Part shown: in pieces, positions 35,427-43,919 of the stretch
How the letters are laid out: the number at the start of each line of letters is the position of its first letter
Position numbering within the stretch: the first letter of the stretch is position 1
Origin: an uncultured Rhodoblastus sp.
GTDB lineage: Bacteria > Pseudomonadota > Alphaproteobacteria > Rhizobiales > Beijerinckiaceae
NCBI RefSeq assembly: GCF_903903185.1
Contig: NZ_CAIUXT010000201.1
Span: forward strand, 1 to 64,000
DNA length: 64,000 nucleotides
Direction of reading: 5' to 3'
Notes under the pieces: generated by a model
Database searches by the model: none
What the model was told of the DNA's origin: nothing
What the model saw: only the letters and a program-made list of their open reading frames with translations
Translations under genes and position numbers: made by a program

Positions 35427-36254
35427 ATGGCAAAGACAATGCTCACTCCTGAAATTGGTGCTCTGGACAAGGTGCTGAAGGCGCACAACAAAAGCCGAGT
35501 GGACTTGGCAGGCGCTTTGGGTATGTCGCGTGGTACGCTGAAAAAGATCGCCGATGGCGTGTCAACGAAAGATCAAACTCTAAAAAGAGTTGCGATGCAT
35601 CTCAAAATTCCAGTGGATCATTTGATTATGACTCCCAAGTTGGAAGTCGTTCCCTCCGAAAACCCCAGCGGTATTCAGTGCGGTATCAATGATTCCGGGT
35701 TCGAGCAACTCGAAATGAGGCAGCTTGATGCATTTCAATTCGCAATTTTACTGGATTCAGGGCCAGAACTTATATGGAATCTAAACGTAAACAATATCGA
35801 TGCAACGGTCTCCGACCTTTTGAAAAAACTTGAAGAAAACGTAAATATTGTTAATTGCCGACAAAGAGATAATTTCCAATCTGAAAAAAATAAATGCGAG
35901 GCTATGCCGCCGCTCGCATTACAGATAGAAGAAAAACAATCTCTAAATAAAATTGAAATCATCATAAATGAATTAAAATTGAAAGGCATATATATCTATG
36001 GTAACAACTATATGTATTGGAGCCGAGACCAGGAACGCGAATTTTCCTGTCTCGGCGAAGGAGCAATGGTTTATAAGTTCCATTCAGATTACAAATTTTT
36101 GATATTTATAGATAATCGAAATGTTAATGTGTTTCACAGGGAAGTATATATTGGAAGCGCTCCCCCAAAAAAGGTCCCCTGGGACGGTGGTCGTGTAATG
36201 ATAAACGGAAAGCATGCGGAACTAGTTGAACAAGATGATAACTTCCCGTTTTGA
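35427..36254 (+). CDS. AT-rich XRE-type protein of unknown function
   Basis: A 275-aa protein; AAAGGA eight bases before the ATG sets the start. Residues about 8-65 form a helix-turn-helix of the XRE type (KSRVDLAGALGMSRGTLKKIADG, then QTLKRVAMHLKIPVDHLI). The remaining 200 residues match no family I know; they are rich in Asn, Ile and Lys and carry an aromatic patch YIYGNNYMYWSRDQEREFSC. Base composition and codons (AAA, ATA, AAT) differ sharply from all neighbours, so recent acquisition is likely. It stands alone between dapE and a minus-strand SDR gene. No toxin, transposase or integrase is adjacent. It could be a lone regulator or part of a defence island remnant. Confidence 0.75.
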   Translation: MAKTMLTPEIGALDKVLKAHNKSRVDLAGALGMSRGTLKKIADGVSTKDQTLKRVAMHLKIPVDHLIMTPKLEVVPSENPSGIQCGINDSGFEQLEMRQLDAFQFAILLDSGPELIWNLNVNNIDATVSDLLKKLEENVNIVNCRQRDNFQSEKNKCEAMPPLALQIEEKQSLNKIEIIINELKLKGIYIYGNNYMYWSRDQEREFSCLGEGAMVYKFHSDYKFLIFIDNRNVNVFHREVYIGSAPPKKVPWDGGRVMINGKHAELVEQDDNFPF

Positions 36255-36313
36255 TGCCGTTGTGATATTTGGTCAAAAAAGCCGGGCGCGCCGGGCGCAA
36301 GGGGGGAAGAAAA

Positions 36314-37057
36314 TCAATACGCCAGCCTGTCGTTGAATTCCTCGACGAAGGCCCATTCGTTCGGGCCGGGATTGTCGCGCAAGGCCTTCACCCTTTCGAC
36401 CAGAACCTCATCGGAGCCGCTGGCGAAGCTGCGCAGGGTCTCGTCGATGAAATCCTGCAAGGGCATGGCGCGGGGCTCGTCGCGGGCGCCCATCAGATCG
36501 GTCTGCACCCAGGGCGGCGCCACTTCGAGCACCCGCACCGACGTTCCGCGCAGCCGGTAGCGCAGCGACAAGGTCCATGAATGCAGCGCCGCCTTGGTCG
36601 CCGAATAGACCGCCGCATGGGCGAGCGGCGTGAAGGCCAGCCCCGAGGTCACATTGGCCAGAACCGCGTCGGGACGGGTTTTGAGATGTTCGATCAGGGC
36701 CGAGGTCAGGCGCATCGGGCCGAGCAGGTTGGTTTCGATGGTGGCCACCGTCAGGTCGTCGTCCATGAAGCCGCCGGTCTTGTCGCCGGCCATGATGCCC
36801 GCGTTGTTGATCAGCACATTGACTTCCGGGTGGGTCATCACCAACCAGTCGGCGACCTCGACGATGTTTTGCGCGTCGCGCATGTCGATGATGCGAAAAT
36901 CAATGCCGGGAAAGGCTTTCGCCATTTCTTCGAGCGGCCCCCGGCGACGCCCGGCGACGATCACCTTGTTGCCCATGGTGTGGAAGGCGATGGCGAGCGC
37001 CCGGCCAATCCCCGAGCCGCCGCCGGTGATGAACATCGTGTTGCCAATCATTTTCAA
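36314..37057 (-). CDS. Short-chain dehydrogenase (COG3967, DltE-like)
   Basis: A 247-aa NAD(P)-dependent oxidoreductase. TTG at 37057 is preferred over ATG 37051: GGGAG is seven bases from the TTG, and [18 protein letters not shown] then matches the N terminus of the family. The cofactor motif [13 protein letters not shown] and the catalytic YSATK (with the upstream Ser) are intact. COG3967 members are annotated as involved in D-alanine esterification, but in Gram-negatives the substrate is unknown. It is divergent from rpiA. Confidence 0.86.
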   Translation of the reverse strand: MKMIGNTMFITGGGSGIGRALAIAFHTMGNKVIVAGRRRGPLEEMAKAFPGIDFRIIDMRDAQNIVEVADWLVMTHPEVNVLINNAGIMAGDKTGGFMDDDLTVATIETNLLGPMRLTSALIEHLKTRPDAVLANVTSGLAFTPLAHAAVYSATKAALHSWTLSLRYRLRGTSVRVLEVAPPWVQTDLMGARDEPRAMPLQDFIDETLRSFASGSDEVLVERVKALRDNPGPNEWAFVEEFNDRLAY

Positions 37058-37187
37058 GGTGAAACTCCCGGGCCATTTCGATCCCTTCAACATTGGGAGG
37101 GACGCGACCACTGGCAAGCGGCGAAGACGACATTGCCTTTCCGCGCCAATGCGGCTATCGCCGAAGTGGATACTTGCGGAGCGCGAC

Positions 37188-37901
37188 ATGAATCTGACGC
37201 CCATCGAATTGCTGAAACGCCAGGCCGCCGAACAGGCCGCCGATCTGGTGCGTTCGGGCATGCGGCTTGGGCTCGGCACCGGCTCGACCGCCGCCCATTT
37301 CGTCCAGTGCCTTGGCGAGCGCGCGCGCGAAGGGCTTACCGTGATCTGCGTGCCGACGTCCGAGCGCACCCGCCTGCAGGCCGAGGGCTGCGGCCTGCGG
37401 CTCTCGACGCTCGACGAGACGCCGCAACTCGACCTGACCGTGGACGGCGCCGACGAATTCGACGATCAACTGCGTCTGATCAAGGGCGGCGGCGGCGCCC
37501 TGCTGCGCGAAAAGATCGTCGCGGCGGCCTCGCAGCGCATGGTGGTCATCACGGATTCGAGCAAGCAGGTTTCGCGGCTCGGCAAATTCAAACTGCCGGT
37601 CGAGGCGGATCGTTTCGGTCTGGTCGCGACCCGCCGCCATATCGAGGACGCCGCGCGCGTCAGCGGCTGCTTCGGCCCGGTGACCTTGCGCAAGGACTTG
37701 GAGAACAAGGATTTCCTGACCGATGGCGGCCATGCCATCTTCGATTGCGATTTCGGCGCGATTCCCGATCCGGAGGCGCTCGCGGCGGCGCTCAACGCCA
37801 TTCCCGGCGTGGTCGAACATGGGCTGTTCATCGGCCTCGCCAGCGCGGTGATCGTCGCCGATCCCGAAGGCATCCGAATCTTGGGCGATCTCGACGGCTG
37901 A
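37188..37901 (+). CDS. rpiA: Ribose-5-phosphate isomerase A
   Basis: A 237-aa enzyme with [15 protein letters not shown] (phosphate loop), [13 protein letters not shown] (catalytic Asp region) and [19 protein letters not shown], all diagnostic of RpiA. GGAG precedes the ATG by six bases. It interconverts ribose-5-phosphate and ribulose-5-phosphate, feeding the pentose phosphate and Calvin cycles. Followed after 13 bases by a DUF2059 gene and then gor, probably one transcript. Confidence 0.95.
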   Translation: MNLTPIELLKRQAAEQAADLVRSGMRLGLGTGSTAAHFVQCLGERAREGLTVICVPTSERTRLQAEGCGLRLSTLDETPQLDLTVDGADEFDDQLRLIKGGGGALLREKIVAAASQRMVVITDSSKQVSRLGKFKLPVEADRFGLVATRRHIEDAARVSGCFGPVTLRKDLENKDFLTDGGHAIFDCDFGAIPDPEALAAALNAIPGVVEHGLFIGLASAVIVADPEGIRILGDLDG

Positions 37902-37914
37902 AGGAGGGTTTCAA

Positions 37915-38427
37915 ATGCTCCGCCCGGTGGCGCGCCTCTTCTTTTGCGGCCTTTTTTTCGCGGCCGCCGGTCCCGCCCGCGCGCAGGAGACGCAAGCTTC
38001 GCAAGCGCCGGAACCCGACAGCCTCAGGCTGGCGCGGCTGGTGGTCGTCGATTCCGGCCTCGCCCGCTCGTTTCGCGGGCTGGTCGAACAGATGAGCCAG
38101 GATTTGCGCAACCGGGCGGCGGCGACGCGGCCCGAAGCCGTCGCCGATCTGAACGCGGCGCTGGCTGAATTGCAGCCGGAATTCGACGCCCTCGCGGAGA
38201 CGATGACAGACCGCGCGGCGGCGCTTTACGCGGCCCGCCTGTCGCGGCGGGAACTGGCCGATGTCGCGGTGTTTTTCGCCGGTCCCTCGGGCAAGGCCTA
38301 TGTCGCGGCGCAACCGGCGCTGATCGGCGATCTCGCCGCCGCACTGGCCGAATGGCGCCGGGACGCCTCGGTCACGACGATGACGCGGGTGCGCGAGAAG
38401 ATGCGCGAAAAGGGCCGCGAATTCTAA
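37915..38427 (+). CDS. Exported DUF2059 protein
   Basis: A 170-aa protein with a signal peptide (MLRPVARLFFCGLFFAAAGPARAQ) and a helical mature part ending in the DUF2059 pattern LSRRELADVAVFFAGPSGKAY. These periplasmic proteins are of unknown function and frequently sit between rpiA and gor in alphaproteobacteria, as here (13 and 25 base gaps). Confidence 0.85.
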   Translation: MLRPVARLFFCGLFFAAAGPARAQETQASQAPEPDSLRLARLVVVDSGLARSFRGLVEQMSQDLRNRAAATRPEAVADLNAALAELQPEFDALAETMTDRAAALYAARLSRRELADVAVFFAGPSGKAYVAAQPALIGDLAAALAEWRRDASVTTMTRVREKMREKGREF

Positions 38428-38452
38428 CCCCCTTAAAAGGAGCGCCGCTTCG

Positions 38453-39838
38453 ATGACCGACTATCAAGCCGACCTGTTCGTCATCGGCGCCGGTTCGGGC
38501 GGCGTGCGCGCCGCGCGCATCGCCGCAAACCTTGGCGCGCGCAGCATGATCGCCGAGGAGTTCCGCATCGGCGGAACCTGCGTCATTCGCGGCTGCGTGC
38601 CGAAAAAACTCTATGTCTACGCCTCGCGCTTCGCCGAAGAATTCGAACAGGCGCGGGCCTTCGGCTGGAAACTTCCGCAACAGCCGGAATTCGACTGGCC
38701 CAAACTCGTCGCCGCCAAGGAGGCGGAGATTTCGCGGCTGTCGAACATCTACGAGACCAATCTGCGCAAGGCCGGCGTCGAGATTTTCGAGGAGCGCGCC
38801 GAAATTCTCGGTCCGCATGAAGTGCGGCTCATCCGCTCGGGCCGCGTCATTTCGGCAAGGCATATTCTCGTCGCCACCGGCGGCGGTCCGACTTTTTTGC
38901 GCGATATTGAGGGAATCGAACACGCCATCGGCTCCAACGAGATTTTCGACCTCGAAACCTTTCCCCGTCGACTCGCCGTCGTCGGCTCCGGCTATATCGC
39001 GGTGGAATTCGCCAGCATTTTCGCGCGGCTCGGCGCCCAGGTCACGCTGCTGTTTCGCGCCAGCAACGTGCTGCGCGGCTTCGACGGGGCTTTGCGCGAG
39101 GGCCTGCGCGAGGCTTTTGTCGCCGCCGGGATCGACCAGCGGCCCGGCGTGCTGCCGACCGCGATCGCCCGGACCGGATCGTCCTTTCGCCTGCGGCTCT
39201 CGGATGGCGGCGATCTCGATGTGGACCGGGTGTTGTTCGCCACCGGCCGCGCGCCGCACACCCAGGGGCTTGGGCTGGAACAGGCGGGCGTCGCGCTCGA
39301 CGCCGCCGGCGCGGTGAAGGTGGATGGGTATGGGGCCAGCACGGTCGCCTCGATCCATGCGGTCGGCGACGTCACCAATCGCGTCAATCTCACCCCGGTC
39401 GCCATCCGCGAGGGTCACCTGCTCGCCGAAAGACTTTTTGGCGGCGGCGTGGCGCAGGTCGATTACGATCTCATTCCCACCGCCGTCTTCACCACGCCGG
39501 AACTCGGCACGGTCGGGCTCGGCGAGGCGCAGGCGCGCGAAAAATTCCGCTGCGTCGATATTTACCAGACCAGCTTTCGCCCGATGAAGGCGACGCTGGC
39601 GGGCGGGCCGGACCGCATCGTCATGAAGATCGTCGTCGATGGCGACAGCGACCGCGTGCTCGGCGTGCATGTGCTTGGCGACGACGCCGGCGAAATGGCG
39701 CAACTGCTGGCGATTTCGCTGCGGCTAGGAGCCAAGAAGGCCGATTTCGACGCCACCATGGCGCTGCACCCCTCGGCGGCGGAAGAACTCGTCACCCTGC
39801 GAACGCGGACCGCACGCTTTGTGCGCGAGGACGTTTGA
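38453..39838 (+). CDS. gor: Glutathione-disulfide reductase
   Basis: A 461-aa flavoprotein. FAD motif LFVIGAGSGGVRAARIAA, redox-active disulfide GGTCVIRGCVPKKLYVYA (the CVIRGC form is typical of glutathione reductase), NADPH motif LAVVGSGYIAVEFASIFARLG, and the C-terminal HPSAAEELVT with the catalytic His. It keeps glutathione reduced, relevant to the singlet-oxygen stress theme. The next gene begins within its last codons. Confidence 0.95.
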   Translation: MTDYQADLFVIGAGSGGVRAARIAANLGARSMIAEEFRIGGTCVIRGCVPKKLYVYASRFAEEFEQARAFGWKLPQQPEFDWPKLVAAKEAEISRLSNIYETNLRKAGVEIFEERAEILGPHEVRLIRSGRVISARHILVATGGGPTFLRDIEGIEHAIGSNEIFDLETFPRRLAVVGSGYIAVEFASIFARLGAQVTLLFRASNVLRGFDGALREGLREAFVAAGIDQRPGVLPTAIARTGSSFRLRLSDGGDLDVDRVLFATGRAPHTQGLGLEQAGVALDAAGAVKVDGYGASTVASIHAVGDVTNRVNLTPVAIREGHLLAERLFGGGVAQVDYDLIPTAVFTTPELGTVGLGEAQAREKFRCVDIYQTSFRPMKATLAGGPDRIVMKIVVDGDSDRVLGVHVLGDDAGEMAQLLAISLRLGAKKADFDATMALHPSAAEELVTLRTRTARFVREDV

Positions 39839-39843
39839 ACCCG

Positions 39844-40524
39844 ATGTGCGGGCGTTTCGCCATCACCTCGCCGCCCGAAGCCGTTCGCGCCTTTTTCGGC
39901 TATGCGGAACATCCCAATTTCCCGCCGCGCTATAATATCGCGCCGACTCAACCGATCCCGATCATTTGCGCGCGCCGCGAAGCGGAGGGAGCGACGCGGC
40001 ATTTTCAGCTCGCGCGCTGGGGATTTCTGCCCGGCTTCGTCAAGGACGTGCAGAAATTCCCGCTGATTCTCAACGCCCGCGCCGAAACCCTGGCGGAGAA
40101 GCCGAGTTTTCGAGCCGCCTTGCGGCGCCGGCGCTGCCTTGTGCCCGCCGATGGCTGGTATGAATGGCGGGCCAATCTCAAGGGACCGAAAACGCCGTTT
40201 CTGTTTCGCCGGGCCGGCGGCGGCCTCCTTGCCTTCGCCGGGCTGTGGGAGACGTTCATCGACCCTTCGGGCGCCGAAATCGACACTGCCTGCATCGTCA
40301 CCACCATGGCCAATGGCGCCACGGCGGCGATTCACGACCGCATGCCGGCATTGATCGAAAGGGAAGATTTCGACGCCTGGCTCGACCCCGACGAGACCCG
40401 CCCGCCGCGCCTGAACCTGCTGCGCCCGGCGGCCGAAGGCGCCATCGAATTTTTCGCCATCGGCGCGGCGGTCAATCGCGTCGCCAATGACGGGCCGGAA
40501 ATCCAGACGCCGGCCGACTGCTGA
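39844..40524 (+). CDS. SRAP-domain protein (HMCES/YedK), abasic-site shield
   Basis: A 226-aa protein. The start must be ATG 39844 because Cys2 (MCGRFAITS) becomes the N-terminal nucleophile after Met removal. Other active-site elements: NARAETL, ADGWYEWR (Glu) and AAIHDRMP (His). Family members crosslink covalently to abasic sites in single-stranded DNA. It starts five bases after the gor stop. Followed by a strong hairpin with T-tract at 40596. Confidence 0.92.
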   Translation: MCGRFAITSPPEAVRAFFGYAEHPNFPPRYNIAPTQPIPIICARREAEGATRHFQLARWGFLPGFVKDVQKFPLILNARAETLAEKPSFRAALRRRRCLVPADGWYEWRANLKGPKTPFLFRRAGGGLLAFAGLWETFIDPSGAEIDTACIVTTMANGATAAIHDRMPALIEREDFDAWLDPDETRPPRLNLLRPAAEGAIEFFAIGAAVNRVANDGPEIQTPADC

Positions 40525-40539
40525 TGCCCGAAGCGGCAT

Positions 40540-40632
40540 GGCAAAAAATGGACGCCGGCTTTTCGCAAGAATACCGCGCGAATCGACGAGTCCGGAGTCT
40601 CTTGCGATTCGACCGAATCGCAAGAGACTTTT
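40540..40632 (-). repeat. Composite palindromic repeat, copy 2, also acting as a terminator
   Basis: In reverse orientation to copy 1 at 19535: a perfect 15-bp stem (40596-40610 with 40615-40629, loop GACC) whose core is TTGCGATTCG-CGAATCGCAA, and, on its left, the GGACGCCGGCTTTTCGC module (40550-40566). On the plus strand the stem is followed by TTTTC, so it can end the gor-SRAP transcript. Both copies keep the same module order and spacing, which suggests one mobile-type repeat family. Confidence 0.72.
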
Positions 40633-40633
40633 C

Positions 40634-40966
40634 TCAGGGACAAGTCTGGTAAATCCCGGCCAGCGGCGCCTTCGAGCACATGATGCCGCCCCATTGGTAG
40701 CCGATTTTTTCGCCGTAGCGGATCCTGAACCAGTCATAGCCATTCATTGAGGTTCCCGCGTTTTCGAGAATCTCGATGTCGCTTCCCTCGTTGAGGGCGG
40801 TCAGGCGGGCGCTGGCCATGGCGGGCGCCGCGCGCACGACGCCTCCGAGCGATTTGCCTCGCATCGGCAGGCCCGCGGCAGGCTGCTGCGCCCACGCCTG
40901 TCCCGCCACGATAAGGCCGGCGAGCGCGACGATCATCAAGAACCGGCCTGGTTGGCGCCCCGTCAT
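40634..40966 (-). CDS. Exported SH3-domain protein
   Basis: A 110-aa protein with signal peptide (to about QAWAQQ) and one bacterial SH3 (SH3_3) domain: VVRAAPAMASARLTALNEGSDIEILENAG then YDWFRIRYGEKIGYQWGGIMC. GAGGA lies before ATG 40966. Two Cys near the C terminus (GIMCS, QTCP) may form a disulfide. Such proteins bind cell-wall peptides; target unknown. It follows the PhzF-like gene on the same strand. Confidence 0.8.
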   Translation of the reverse strand: MTGRQPGRFLMIVALAGLIVAGQAWAQQPAAGLPMRGKSLGGVVRAAPAMASARLTALNEGSDIEILENAGTSMNGYDWFRIRYGEKIGYQWGGIMCSKAPLAGIYQTCP

Positions 40967-40984
40967 CTTGTCTTCCTCAAACAA

Positions 40985-41890
40985 CTATATCGTCAAAAAC
41001 CCCTCGCCGACCTGGACGCAGGCGCCGCCGACGCTGGTTTGGGTCAATGCGCCGCCTGCGACCTGCAAAGTCAGGGCGATAAGGCTCGGGCGCCCGACAG
41101 CGAAACCCTGCTCGATGACCAGCGCATGCTCGCCATCCTCGGGCCGTTCGAAAGCGCAGGCGACGGAGGCGAAAGCGCAGGCTGCGGAGCCGGTCGCCGG
41201 GTCTTCCCCGACTCCCATGCCCGGTGCGAAAACCCGCGCCTGGACATGGTTGGCCGGGTCGTTCGTCTCGCGCGTATAGACAAAGGCGGCGGGACAATCC
41301 AGTCCGAAGGCCGCGCCAAAAATCTCGAACTTCGGCGCCAGCCGGTTCAGCACATTCAGGCCGGCGACGGGGATGAACGCGAAATCGAGACCCGCCGAGG
41401 CGATCACCGGTCGATGGGCGTCAAAGCCCAGATCTTCCGCCGCCAGCCCGAGCGCGGCGGCGATTTTTTCGCGCTCCGCCAAAACGCCGAGAATTTTCGG
41501 CGGTTGCGGCGCGGCGAATCGCGCCCGAATCGCGCCGTTATGACGCCAGACCTCGCAGGCGACCGGACCGATCTCCTCTTCGAGAACGAGGCCCAGAGGC
41601 TGGCGGGCGATCATTTCAGGGGCGCGCAACAGCGCGATGAGCGCGGCGGCGCCGACGGTCGGATGGCCGGCAAAAGGCAACTCCCGGATGGGCGTGAAAA
41701 TCCTCAGCCGCGCCGCGTGGAGGGAATTGCGCGGCCTCAATACGAAAACCGTCTCCGACAGGTTGAATTCACGCGCAATGGCCTGCATCTGGTCCGAACC
41801 TAGGCCATCCGCCTCGGGCAGGACGGCGAGCGGATTGCCGGCCAGCGGCTTTTCGGTGAAAACATCGAGCAGATGATAGGCGAGGCGCAT
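40985..41890 (-). CDS. PhzF-family isomerase-like protein
   Basis: A 301-aa protein with two-fold PhzF (diaminopimelate-epimerase-like) architecture: LLDVFTEKPLAGNPLAVL, the catalytic Glu in NLSETVFVL, PIRELPFAGHPTVGAA and GMGVGEDPATGSAACAF in the second half. PhzF itself isomerises a phenazine precursor; most homologues, including this one, have no known substrate, and no phenazine genes are near. It follows pssA by seven bases, so it is likely co-transcribed. Confidence 0.9.
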   Translation of the reverse strand: MRLAYHLLDVFTEKPLAGNPLAVLPEADGLGSDQMQAIAREFNLSETVFVLRPRNSLHAARLRIFTPIRELPFAGHPTVGAAALIALLRAPEMIARQPLGLVLEEEIGPVACEVWRHNGAIRARFAAPQPPKILGVLAEREKIAAALGLAAEDLGFDAHRPVIASAGLDFAFIPVAGLNVLNRLAPKFEIFGAAFGLDCPAAFVYTRETNDPANHVQARVFAPGMGVGEDPATGSAACAFASVACAFERPEDGEHALVIEQGFAVGRPSLIALTLQVAGGALTQTSVGGACVQVGEGFLTI

Positions 41891-41897
41891 CGCCGGC

Positions 41898-42749
41898 TCA
41901 GGTCCGGTTGGCGGCGGCGTCGCGTTCGCTCAATCGGCCAAAGGCGCGGATCGACACGGGAATCATCGCCAGATAGGCGAGGCTGAGGAAAATCAGCATT
42001 TCCATCGGGAAAGACGCCAACAGCACGAGAATGGCGACGGTGGCGAACAGCACGAAAATGAATTTGTCGCGCGGAACGCGTCCGATGCTCTTGCCGGAAA
42101 AATGCGGGATGCGGCTCGCCATCAACAGCGCGATGACGACGACATAGGCCAGTTCCAGCCAGGCGAAGCCCCGGGAAGCCGGCAGGTCGAGCGCCATGTG
42201 GACATAGAGCGGCAGCAGCACGACGATGGCGCCCGCCGGCGCCGGCATGCCGGTGAAAAAACGCCCCATCCAGGCCGGCTTGTTCGGGTCGTCGATCATC
42301 ACATTGAAACGCGCGAGCCGCAGCGCGGCGGCGATGGCGAAGAACAGCACCGCCACCCAGCCCGGGGTTTTCAGCTGGTGCAGCGACCAGAGATAGAGCA
42401 CCAGCCCCGGCGCGACGCCGAAATCCATGAAATCGGCCAGCGAATCGAGTTCCGCGCCAAAGCGCGACGAGCCTTTGAGCGCCCGGGCGATGCGCCCGTC
42501 GATGCCATCGAGCACGGCGGCGACGACAATCGCCAGCACCGCGAATTCGAACTTGCTCTCGATGGCGAAGCGGATCGCCGTCAGGCCGGCGCAAAGCGCC
42601 AGCAAGGTCACCACATTGGGAACGACAAAACGCAGCGGCAGGCCGCGCAGGCCCGGCGGCTTGTAGGTCGCGTGGGCGGGCCCGCTGGATTCGACCGGGA
42701 TGCCGTTGGCGTCGGCGGCCAAGTCGTCTCCCAAGTCGTCGCCCGTCAT
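41898..42749 (-). CDS. pssA: CDP-diacylglycerol--serine O-phosphatidyltransferase
   Basis: A 283-aa membrane enzyme. The CDP-alcohol phosphotransferase signature D-G-x2-A-R-x8-G-x3-D-x3-D is visible as DGIDGRIARAL followed by SSRFGAELDSLADFMDFG. About eight membrane spans follow an N-terminal polar segment. It makes phosphatidylserine, which psd (one base upstream) converts to phosphatidylethanolamine. The two genes form the usual alphaproteobacterial psd-pssA pair and supply substrates to the lipid-modifying operon at 2191. Confidence 0.94.
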   Translation of the reverse strand: MTGDDLGDDLAADANGIPVESSGPAHATYKPPGLRGLPLRFVVPNVVTLLALCAGLTAIRFAIESKFEFAVLAIVVAAVLDGIDGRIARALKGSSRFGAELDSLADFMDFGVAPGLVLYLWSLHQLKTPGWVAVLFFAIAAALRLARFNVMIDDPNKPAWMGRFFTGMPAPAGAIVVLLPLYVHMALDLPASRGFAWLELAYVVVIALLMASRIPHFSGKSIGRVPRDKFIFVLFATVAILVLLASFPMEMLIFLSLAYLAMIPVSIRAFGRLSERDAAANRT

Positions 42750-42750
42750 G

Positions 42751-43449
42751 TCATCCGACCTTGAAATGGCGTTCGGGCTCGCCGGGGCGGAAATCGGCGA
42801 TGACGGTTTCGCCGGCTATGGTCTTCGCGCCGACGCCGACCAGAATGCGCGAGCCGGGCGGCATATAGAGATCGACGCGCGAACCGAAGCGAATCAGTCC
42901 GAAACGCTCGCCGACGCCGAGACTCTGGCCTTCCTGCACGAAGGAGACGATGCGCCGCGCGATCAGGCCGGCGATCTGCACCACGCCGAAACGCCCCAGC
43001 GGCGAATCGATAATCAGGCCATTGCGTTCATTATCCTCGCTCGCCTTGTTGAGATCGGCGTTGACGAACAGGCCGGGCTTGTAGGCGATGCGCGAGATGC
43101 GTCCGGTGACGGGCGCACGGTTCACATGGCAGTCGAAAACGCTCATGAAAATGCTGAGGCGCTGCATCGGCTCCGGCCCGAGGCCAAGTTCCGGCGGCGG
43201 CGCGAATTGTCCGATCGAACAGATCGTTCCATCAGCGGGCGCGACCACCAGCCCTTCGAGCACCGGGGTGACGCGCGCCGGATCACGAAAGAAATAGGCG
43301 CACCAGAGCGTGGCGAGACCGGCGAGCCAACCCAGCGGGGCCCATAGCCAATGCAGGATCAGGGCGACAATGCCGAACAGGGCGACGAAAATATAGCCCT
43401 CGGGGTGGATCGGGGCGATCTGCTTGCGGACGGAATCGAGGATCGACAT
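42751..43449 (-). CDS. psd: Phosphatidylserine decarboxylase, short archaeal-type
   Basis: A 232-aa proenzyme. [14 protein letters not shown] and the C-terminal [14 protein letters not shown], with the FGS motif where the chain cleaves itself and Ser becomes the pyruvoyl group, are present. The short length without the N-terminal half of E. coli Psd matches the group common in Hyphomicrobiales. An N-terminal hydrophobic hairpin anchors it to the membrane. The stop is one base from pssA. Confidence 0.93.
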   Translation of the reverse strand: MSILDSVRKQIAPIHPEGYIFVALFGIVALILHWLWAPLGWLAGLATLWCAYFFRDPARVTPVLEGLVVAPADGTICSIGQFAPPPELGLGPEPMQRLSIFMSVFDCHVNRAPVTGRISRIAYKPGLFVNADLNKASEDNERNGLIIDSPLGRFGVVQIAGLIARRIVSFVQEGQSLGVGERFGLIRFGSRVDLYMPPGSRILVGVGAKTIAGETVIADFRPGEPERHFKVG

Positions 43450-43559
43450 GGGCGCTCCAACTCAATGAGAAGAGAAGAGGTTCGCGGCGCTGTTGTCGCA
43501 TCAAAACACGGCAAAGTCACGCTGCGCCGGGGGAGGAATTTCATGCTTCCACTGCGTTT

Positions 43560-43766
43560 TCAATAATGCGGCGGCGGCTTTTCCGGGGCGCTGGTCTGGC
43601 TCATGCCGCGCAATTCCTCGCGCAGCCGCAGCACTTCGCGGGTCAGTGCGTCGATCCGTGTCCATTGTGCGGCGACGGCGTCGCTGAGTTCGGCCACGGC
43701 GCGATCCTGATGCGCGCTATGCGCCTCCAGCGCATCGATGCGGGCGAGTTGCTGTGCGGCGGTCAT
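43560..43766 (-). CDS. slyX: SlyX family protein
   Basis: A 68-aa coiled-coil protein: RIDALEAHSAHQDRAVAELSD heptads, and the family's terminal PPPHY. SlyX is widespread, non-essential and of unknown function. The C-terminal motif makes the assignment good despite the size. Confidence 0.85.
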   Translation of the reverse strand: MTAAQQLARIDALEAHSAHQDRAVAELSDAVAAQWTRIDALTREVLRLREELRGMSQTSAPEKPPPHY

Positions 43767-43919
43767 GGTACATCTCCCTCGATTCTAATTCTTTCCGTCG
43801 GTAAGCGCCATTCGATTTGTGATAGGTCGCGGCGACCGGATCCATTTTTTAAATTAGCGAATCTTGTGGTAGGTATTTTTTTATTGAGTCGCGGTCACTG
43901 CCGCCGACTGGAGGGCAAA

